Virus record (IMG/VR): IMGVR_UViG_3300025115_000011
Coordinates: 1-61,355 of that record
Length of the DNA: 61,355 nucleotides
From: a virus
Strand: one strand, 5' to 3'
Below, one piece after another: positions 57,470 through 61,355 of the stretch. A program made the position numbers and the translations under genes. The notes below the pieces were generated by a model. That model saw nothing but the letters and a program-made list of their open reading frames with translations, made no database searches and was not told the origin of the DNA. Every line of letters starts with the position of its first letter. Positions within the stretch are counted from its first letter, which is position 1.

Positions 57470-57894
57470 TGTACCTATTTACATATGGCTTACTCACTCA
57501 CCCAAGTTACATGGTTGGATTTACAGGAAAGCGGGCGCACATTGAAAACGCAAAATTTGACATCCATCATTTCGCTAATGTAACTACCGGAACAGATAAC
57601 GTGTACGGAGTGCTGTGGGAAGTAAACGAAAACAAGATTGAATTACTTGACATGACCGAAGGTGCTCCGGATTTTTACAAGAGAATTACAGTACCAGTGG
57701 TATGCAATGGCAGTATAGTAGAAGCATTTATGTATGCCATGACCGACGACACTGTTGCAAAACATTTAAACGAATCTCCAACGTCGCAATATTTGCGTAT
57801 CTTAGAATTTGGGTATATGCACTTTAATCTCGAGCGGGGCCAGTTTTTAAATTTACCTAGTTTATATGAATCCACAATTAACCAACCCCACTGA
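57469..57894 (+). CDS. Gamma-glutamylcyclotransferase (AIG2/GGACT)-like
   Basis: 141 residues. MYLFTYGLLTHPSYM is the Y-G-x-L-x loop at the start of the fold, GVLWEVNENKIELLDMTEGA holds the catalytic Glu region, and FYKRITVPV the following strand. Would cleave gamma-glutamyl amides, complementing or reversing the amidoligase, whose gene overlaps its ATG. Not tagged. Confidence 0.78.
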   Translation: MYLFTYGLLTHPSYMVGFTGKRAHIENAKFDIHHFANVTTGTDNVYGVLWEVNENKIELLDMTEGAPDFYKRITVPVVCNGSIVEAFMYAMTDDTVAKHLNESPTSQYLRILEFGYMHFNLERGQFLNLPSLYESTINQPH

Positions 57895-58252
57895 ATTAAT
57901 TGACAGGTTTAACAAAACGTTAGACATACTAATTCCTACTTTGAATTATGTAGATACATTAGATGAGGCTGAACGAGATTTTTGCGAAGAAACTTTCTAT
58001 CAGATTGCTCCATGTTATTTGTTTATGTACTCAGTAGTAGTTAAAGATAAACTGCCGGATGCTTACCAAAAAACAGAAGCACAGTTAGAAATATTCGAAC
58101 AAATTAAATTGGTTGCCCAAATTAGTGCAGCTACTTATAAATCGATGCGCTCTACGATAGACAATGCAGACCAATACAAAAAAGGATTCTATGCATTGTT
58201 AGAGACATATTTGTTGCTGTATTATGCGTACCTAAACGGTTTACCAAAATAG
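57866..58252 (+). CDS. Small helical phage protein
   Basis: 128 residues, all-helical (LNYVDTLDEAERDFCEETFY), overlapping the cyclotransferase gene by 29 bp. No domain recognised. Confidence 0.55.
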   Translation: MNPQLTNPTELIDRFNKTLDILIPTLNYVDTLDEAERDFCEETFYQIAPCYLFMYSVVVKDKLPDAYQKTEAQLEIFEQIKLVAQISAATYKSMRSTIDNADQYKKGFYALLETYLLLYYAYLNGLPK

Positions 58253-58281
58253 TTGACATTTGGGCAAAGGTGCAGTATCAT
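58253..58281 (+). promoter_or_regulatory. Sigma70-like promoter
   Basis: TTGACA, 17 bp, TATCAT with TG two bases before; the shared inverted repeat is absent. The transcript start would fall only a few bases before ATG 58288. Confidence 0.6.
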
Positions 58282-58287
58282 AACACC

Positions 58288-58830
58288 ATGTCTACATACT
58301 TTACAAGCGATCAGCACTACGGGCACAGAAATGTTATAAAATATTGTAATCGACCGTTTGCAGATGAGCATGAAATGGACGAAGAGCTCATATCTCGCCA
58401 TAACAATACAGTAAAGCACGGCGACACCGTTTACATGCTCGGCGACTTTACATTTAAAGATCCAAGCAACTATCTGCGTAGACTTAACGGAAATCTGATT
58501 CTTATCCCAGGCAATCACGACAATCTAAATAAGTGGATGCACAATTCGTCTGGTAAAGTAGTACACATTGCACCACAACTGCACGAAGTAAGTGTAAACG
58601 GGCAGTTAATTGTTCTATGCCACTATGCAATGCGGGTATGGAACCAATCACACTACAATGCATGGATGCTATACGGGCACTCACATGGTAGTTTGCCAGA
58701 TGACCCAAATGCACTTTCGGTGGATGTAGGAGTTGACAAGTGGAACTATACTCCTGTATCATTCGAACAACTTAAAGAAGTAATGAAAAAGAAAACCCAT
58801 AAACCAATTGATCATCACGGAGCACAATAA
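58288..58830 (+). CDS. Calcineurin-like metallophosphoesterase
   Basis: 180 residues from ATG 58288; the in-frame ATG at 58270 lies within the promoter. TSDQHYGHRN (D-x-H), VYMLGDFTF (GD), LIPGNHDN (GNHD) and YGHSHGS (GH-x-H) are the metal ligands. Typical phage phosphoesterase, perhaps on nucleotides, cyclic dinucleotides or RNA ends. Followed directly by an AAA ATPase gene. Confidence 0.9.
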   Translation: MSTYFTSDQHYGHRNVIKYCNRPFADEHEMDEELISRHNNTVKHGDTVYMLGDFTFKDPSNYLRRLNGNLILIPGNHDNLNKWMHNSSGKVVHIAPQLHEVSVNGQLIVLCHYAMRVWNQSHYNAWMLYGHSHGSLPDDPNALSVDVGVDKWNYTPVSFEQLKEVMKKKTHKPIDHHGAQ

Positions 58831-59883
58831 ATGACTTTTTATCTTAAGAACGGCGCAAATTTTAAACCAGCAGACGAAGAGGCTCTTAACCTACACGAAC
58901 ATCTACCTGCTGGTAACTACGTCATTAAAGTAGATCCGTTTGAAAATCTATACTTTGAGCAAATCGACGACTTTGATCTTCCATCCCGAATCTACGGCGA
59001 CACTATTCGAAATGCAGAGCGCATTATCAACACTTTCCAAGATCGCCCTGCAACAACTGGCGTTCTTTTAAGCGGCGAAAAAGGCAGCGGTAAAACTATG
59101 CTGGCAAAAATGCTTTCTGCACGTTGCGCTGAAGCAGGTATGCCGACTATCGTTATTAACTCTGCTTGGGTTGGTGACAAATTTAACACCCTTATGCAAA
59201 ACATTGAGCAGCCTTGCGTTGTCCTGTTTGACGAGTTTGAAAAAACATACGACCGCGATGAACAAACTCAAATTCTTACGTTGCTTGATGGTGTATTTCC
59301 AAGTAAGAAACTGTTTATTCTAACTTGCAATGATCAATGGCGAATTGACAATCATATGCGTAATCGTCCAGGTCGCATTTACTACGCACTTGACTTTGTT
59401 GGTCTCGACCAAGACTTCATTACTGAATACTGCAACGAAAATCTGATCAACAAACAGCATACTTCGTCTGTCTGTAAACTTGCAACACTGTTTGCTGAAT
59501 TTAACTTTGATATGCTAAAAGCACTGGTTGAAGAAATGAATCGTTACGGCGAGTCTCCGCAAGACGCCCTTGAGATGCTTAACGCTAAACCAACTACTGA
59601 CAAGAGTGGCAAGTATCATGTTACTCTTACTCGTAACGGAACTTCTGTAAAAGTTGAAAGCGACAGCGAGTTTTGGCACGGTAACCCAATTGCACACAAA
59701 GATGGCATTACTGTGTATGAGGACGAACCACCGGAAGGTGAAGATTACACCCACGTCTTCAGTCTGAACGACATCACCGAAGTTAATCCAGTTGAAGGCT
59801 CGTTTATCTTTAAGAACAAAAAAGGCATGATTGTAAAGTTTACCAAAGTAGTTAACAAAGAATTTAATTATTGGGCTTTTTAA
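58831..59883 (+). CDS. AAA+ ATPase
   Basis: 350 residues. LLSGEKGSGKTMLAKML is Walker A, CVVLFDEFEKTYDR Walker B, LFILTCNDQ sensor 1, and RPGRIYY the arginine-finger region, as in FtsH/proteasomal-type AAA ATPases. The C-terminal domain (from about 250) is beta-rich. Role may be remodelling of replication or host complexes; coupled to the phosphoesterase. Confidence 0.85.
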   Translation: MTFYLKNGANFKPADEEALNLHEHLPAGNYVIKVDPFENLYFEQIDDFDLPSRIYGDTIRNAERIINTFQDRPATTGVLLSGEKGSGKTMLAKMLSARCAEAGMPTIVINSAWVGDKFNTLMQNIEQPCVVLFDEFEKTYDRDEQTQILTLLDGVFPSKKLFILTCNDQWRIDNHMRNRPGRIYYALDFVGLDQDFITEYCNENLINKQHTSSVCKLATLFAEFNFDMLKALVEEMNRYGESPQDALEMLNAKPTTDKSGKYHVTLTRNGTSVKVESDSEFWHGNPIAHKDGITVYEDEPPEGEDYTHVFSLNDITEVNPVEGSFIFKNKKGMIVKFTKVVNKEFNYWAF

Positions 59884-59895
59884 TCAATGACTTAC
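59882..59895 (+). repeat. Upstream element AATCAATGACTTAC
   Basis: Copy of the recurrent element overlapping the AAA ATPase stop, 16 bp before the next -35. Confidence 0.65.
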
Positions 59896-59911
59896 TTGTA
59901 CTAAAATTTGG

Positions 59912-59940
59912 TTGACTTTTACCCCAAATTCCGGTATAAT
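59912..59940 (+). promoter_or_regulatory. Early promoter with inverted repeat around -35
   Basis: TTGACT, 17 bp, TATAAT. TTTGGTTGACTTTT is followed by ACCCCAAA and CCGG before -10. Confidence 0.9.
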
Positions 59941-59970
59941 ACATACATCATAAACAAGCAGGAGTAGAAA

Positions 59971-60102
59971 ATGATCAAGTTTGTTGCTGGTTTTGTTACT
60001 GGTCTTGTTATTGCTACCGTTGGCTTCAGCGGTGTTGCTAAGTTGGGCGATCAAGTAGTTAGTGAAGCTAAGGTGCAGCTCGAACAGCAAGTTAAGAAGT
60101 GA
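59971..60102 (+). CDS. Small membrane protein (43 aa)
   Basis: Starts MIKFVAGFVTGLVIATVGFS, one hydrophobic helix, then a polar helix ending QLEQQVKK. It has its own promoter, GGAG site and terminator, so a dedicated single-gene unit for a tiny membrane protein. Could affect host membrane or lysis timing; not determinable. Confidence 0.7.
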   Translation: MIKFVAGFVTGLVIATVGFSGVAKLGDQVVSEAKVQLEQQVKK

Positions 60103-60118
60103 AAGTTAAACAGTTAAA

Positions 60119-60145
60119 ATCTCGATTCTGAATCGAGATTTTTCC
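60119..60145 (+). terminator. Rho-independent terminator
   Basis: ATCTCGAT-TCTGA-ATCGAGAT followed by TTTT. Confidence 0.85.
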
Positions 60146-60374
60146 GCCAAGCGGTTCTTACTGGCGAAAAAGAGATGCTGTTAGGGTCTTAGCCAGAGAA
60201 TTTTGCAAGGAAAAATTCGGTAAAACATTATATATCCGGCCGATTGAAGAATTGCGGTGGTATGTTCCGTTTAATCGGCAAGGAGTCTACGTTTACTTTA
60301 GGAACGAAGCTGATGCTACTTACTTTCTCATGGCATTTAACCTCAATGAAATCAATGACTTACAACAGTCATAA
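60132..60374 (+). pseudogene. Start-less open frame, possible gene remnant
   Basis: 81 codons open from a TGA inside the terminator to TAA 60372. It encodes a protein-like sequence (VLAREFCKEKFGKTLYIRPI, RQGVYVYFRNEADATYFLMA) but has no ATG, GTG or TTG near its beginning and no ribosome site. Probably the 3' remnant of a deleted gene. It occupies the otherwise empty 339-bp gap 60103-60441 and includes an AATCAATGACTTACAA copy. Confidence 0.4.
60350..60365 (+). repeat. Upstream element AATCAATGACTTACAA
   Basis: Exact copy, 15 bp before the next -35. Confidence 0.7.
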
Positions 60375-60380
60375 TTTTGG

Positions 60381-60409
60381 TTGACAAATAGGCCAAATTC
60401 CGGTATAAT
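60381..60409 (+). promoter_or_regulatory. Early promoter with inverted repeat around -35
   Basis: TTGACA, 17 bp, TATAAT. TTTTGG upstream and GGCCAAA downstream of -35. Confidence 0.9.
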
Positions 60410-60441
60410 AACATCATACGCTAACAAAACAGGAGCAGCAA

Positions 60442-60600
60442 ATGGGCACTTACCAAGTTCGTTTCCAATACGTTACAACTGGACATACATTTTTCCGTAA
60501 CTTGTGGGCTGCTAGTTTGGACCACCTGTACGAACAGTTTAATGACTATGCGCCTTACTGCCGTGTGGTCGGTGCTGATGCAATCACTCGCATTGCTTAA
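60442..60600 (+). CDS. Small early protein (52 aa)
   Basis: MGTYQVRFQYVTTGHTFFRN and a helical end. It has its own promoter and AGGAGCAGC site, with a leader (CATACGCTAACAA) very similar to that of the 40230 gene. Unknown function. Confidence 0.65.
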   Translation: MGTYQVRFQYVTTGHTFFRNLWAASLDHLYEQFNDYAPYCRVVGADAITRIA

Positions 60601-60614
60601 TAAGGAGAACAACA

Positions 60615-61013
60615 ATGCTCGACAAAAACACCGTTGCCCAAATCCGTAAGGATGTTGATGCTGCCCTTGCTGCTGTTGCTGCCAAGCATGGGATCACTTT
60701 TAACATGGGCACCATCCGTTTTAATAGCGAGTCTATGCGCGGCACGTTGACTGCAACTGCTAACAATGCTTCTACTGGCCTTGCTGAACCGTTGGAGCTT
60801 AAGGAACTCAAGATCAAAGGCATCCGCATCCTGGGCATCGTCGAAAACGATCTGACACTGACTTACACTTCGCCCACGCTGGGCAAGGTCAAGTTCGTTG
60901 GCTACCACGCTCGCAAGCCGAAGTATCCGTTCATTATTGAAAAGGTTGGTAGCAAGAAGCGGTTTAAAATTTCGACCACTGCTGCAATGTCGATGATGAA
61001 GACGGGGGTTTAA
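60615..61013 (+). CDS. Early phage protein, unknown
   Basis: 132 residues. Ala-rich N-terminal helix (VDAALAAVAAKHGITFNMG), then a beta-rich part with a basic end (YPFIIEKVGSKKRFKIS). This architecture is common in phage early proteins but its role is unknown. GC-rich codons. Confidence 0.65.
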   Translation: MLDKNTVAQIRKDVDAALAAVAAKHGITFNMGTIRFNSESMRGTLTATANNASTGLAEPLELKELKIKGIRILGIVENDLTLTYTSPTLGKVKFVGYHARKPKYPFIIEKVGSKKRFKISTTAAMSMMKTGV

Positions 61014-61234
61014 TGATGAAAACTTATCGGGAAACTGTAGAGCATCTAGGTATGCAAGTTTGGCATTCGTACATGAGCGGGAGCCTCAAATACTGGGATT
61101 GCGTGGATCTGGAGCTGGTTGCCTTCATTTATGAACGCAATTCCGATGACGTTTTTGATGATGTTGATGCTGCATTTAAAAAGCAGATCGAAATCAGTTA
61201 CGACAAGACCAAGGAAGTTGGTAAGGAGGGTTAA
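61013..61234 (+). CDS. Small early protein
   Basis: 73 residues, ATG overlapping the previous stop (TAATG). Aromatic/acidic (MMKTYRETVEHLGMQVWHSY), no known domain. Confidence 0.6.
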   Translation: MMKTYRETVEHLGMQVWHSYMSGSLKYWDCVDLELVAFIYERNSDDVFDDVDAAFKKQIEISYDKTKEVGKEG

Positions 61235-61355
61235 ATGATGAAATTTAACGCAATCTTTGCAACATTTATTCCATGGATAGTGTTGTTTGTTGGGTATGTG
61301 TCTGATCGGTTCTACGATGCTGCATTGGTTATGGCTGCGTTTGCTCCGGTGTTGA
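61235..61355 (+). CDS. Small membrane protein, truncated by window end
   Basis: First 40 residues visible: NAIFATFIPWIVLFVGYVSD and then a second hydrophobic stretch. Likely two membrane segments. Begins directly after the previous stop with AAGGAGG upstream. Confidence 0.6.
   Translation, partial: MMKFNAIFATFIPWIVLFVGYVSDRFYDAALVMAAFAPVL

Overview
The window reads as part of a large, strictly lytic, T4-type tailed phage genome (Caudoviricetes, myovirus-like). The evidence is near-continuous + strand coding with overlapping stop/start codons, TATAAATA-type late promoter boxes, a phage ribonucleotide reductase/glutaredoxin set, a PAAR spike-tip protein, a pectate-lyase-type tailspike, many free-standing homing endonucleases, and N-terminal tags resembling the T4 capsid targeting sequence. 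The host should be a Gram-negative bacterium, because several phage products carry lipoboxes or signal peptides and early genes use sigma70-like TTGAC-17-TATAAT promoters. No rRNA, tRNA or CRISPR array was found.

Layout. 1-521: radical-SAM protein fragment on the minus strand, apparently frameshifted. 569-10544: virion/head-related and packaged-protein genes, including the first MRAxEF-tagged proteins (ADP-ribosyltransferase-like, ligase-like), a small abundant-looking protein with its own terminator, core-like proteins and a PD-(D/E)XK nuclease. 10571-12578: tailspike. 12591-18866: nucleotide metabolism, with nrdA broken in two by an antisense HNH gene and carrying apparent split-intein scars, then nrdB and glutaredoxin. 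18871-21714: PAAR-peptidase M15 spike tip, metalloprotease-like protein and P-loop kinase-like protein. 21813-25448: early genes with host-like promoters. 25487-30429: membrane coiled-coil protein, Hsp20, ClpS, DEDD exonuclease and HD hydrolase. 30418-34923: glycosyltransferase-like protein, UDP-sugar dehydrogenase, amidinotransferase and fibre-like protein. 35032-45178: many small early genes plus a group of lipoproteins and secreted proteins, each promoter carrying the same inverted repeat around -35 and a recurrent upstream 16-mer. 45175-47285: clpP flanked by two GIY-YIG endonuclease genes. 47398-57469: a compact array of about 14 genes, most starting with MRAxEF(L/I)xE. 57469-61355: gamma-glutamylcyclotransferase-like protein, phosphoesterase, AAA ATPase and a second set of early small genes.

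The central proposal is that MRAxEF(L/I)xE is a capsid-targeting and prohead-protease cleavage tag, so that the phage packages and injects a large set of effector enzymes. These would include ADP-ribosyltransferase-like paralogues, a kinase-like protein, a GNAT acetyltransferase, an isochorismatase-like hydrolase, nucleotidyltransferases, a ligase-like protein, a ParB/Srx-like protein and an amidoligase. This rests on motif resemblance read by eye and is not experimentally shown. Other notable items are the fractured nrdA, a homing-endonuclease start codon buried in a hairpin that contains a late promoter, and two late leaders sharing an identical 14-nt loop on stems of different sequence.
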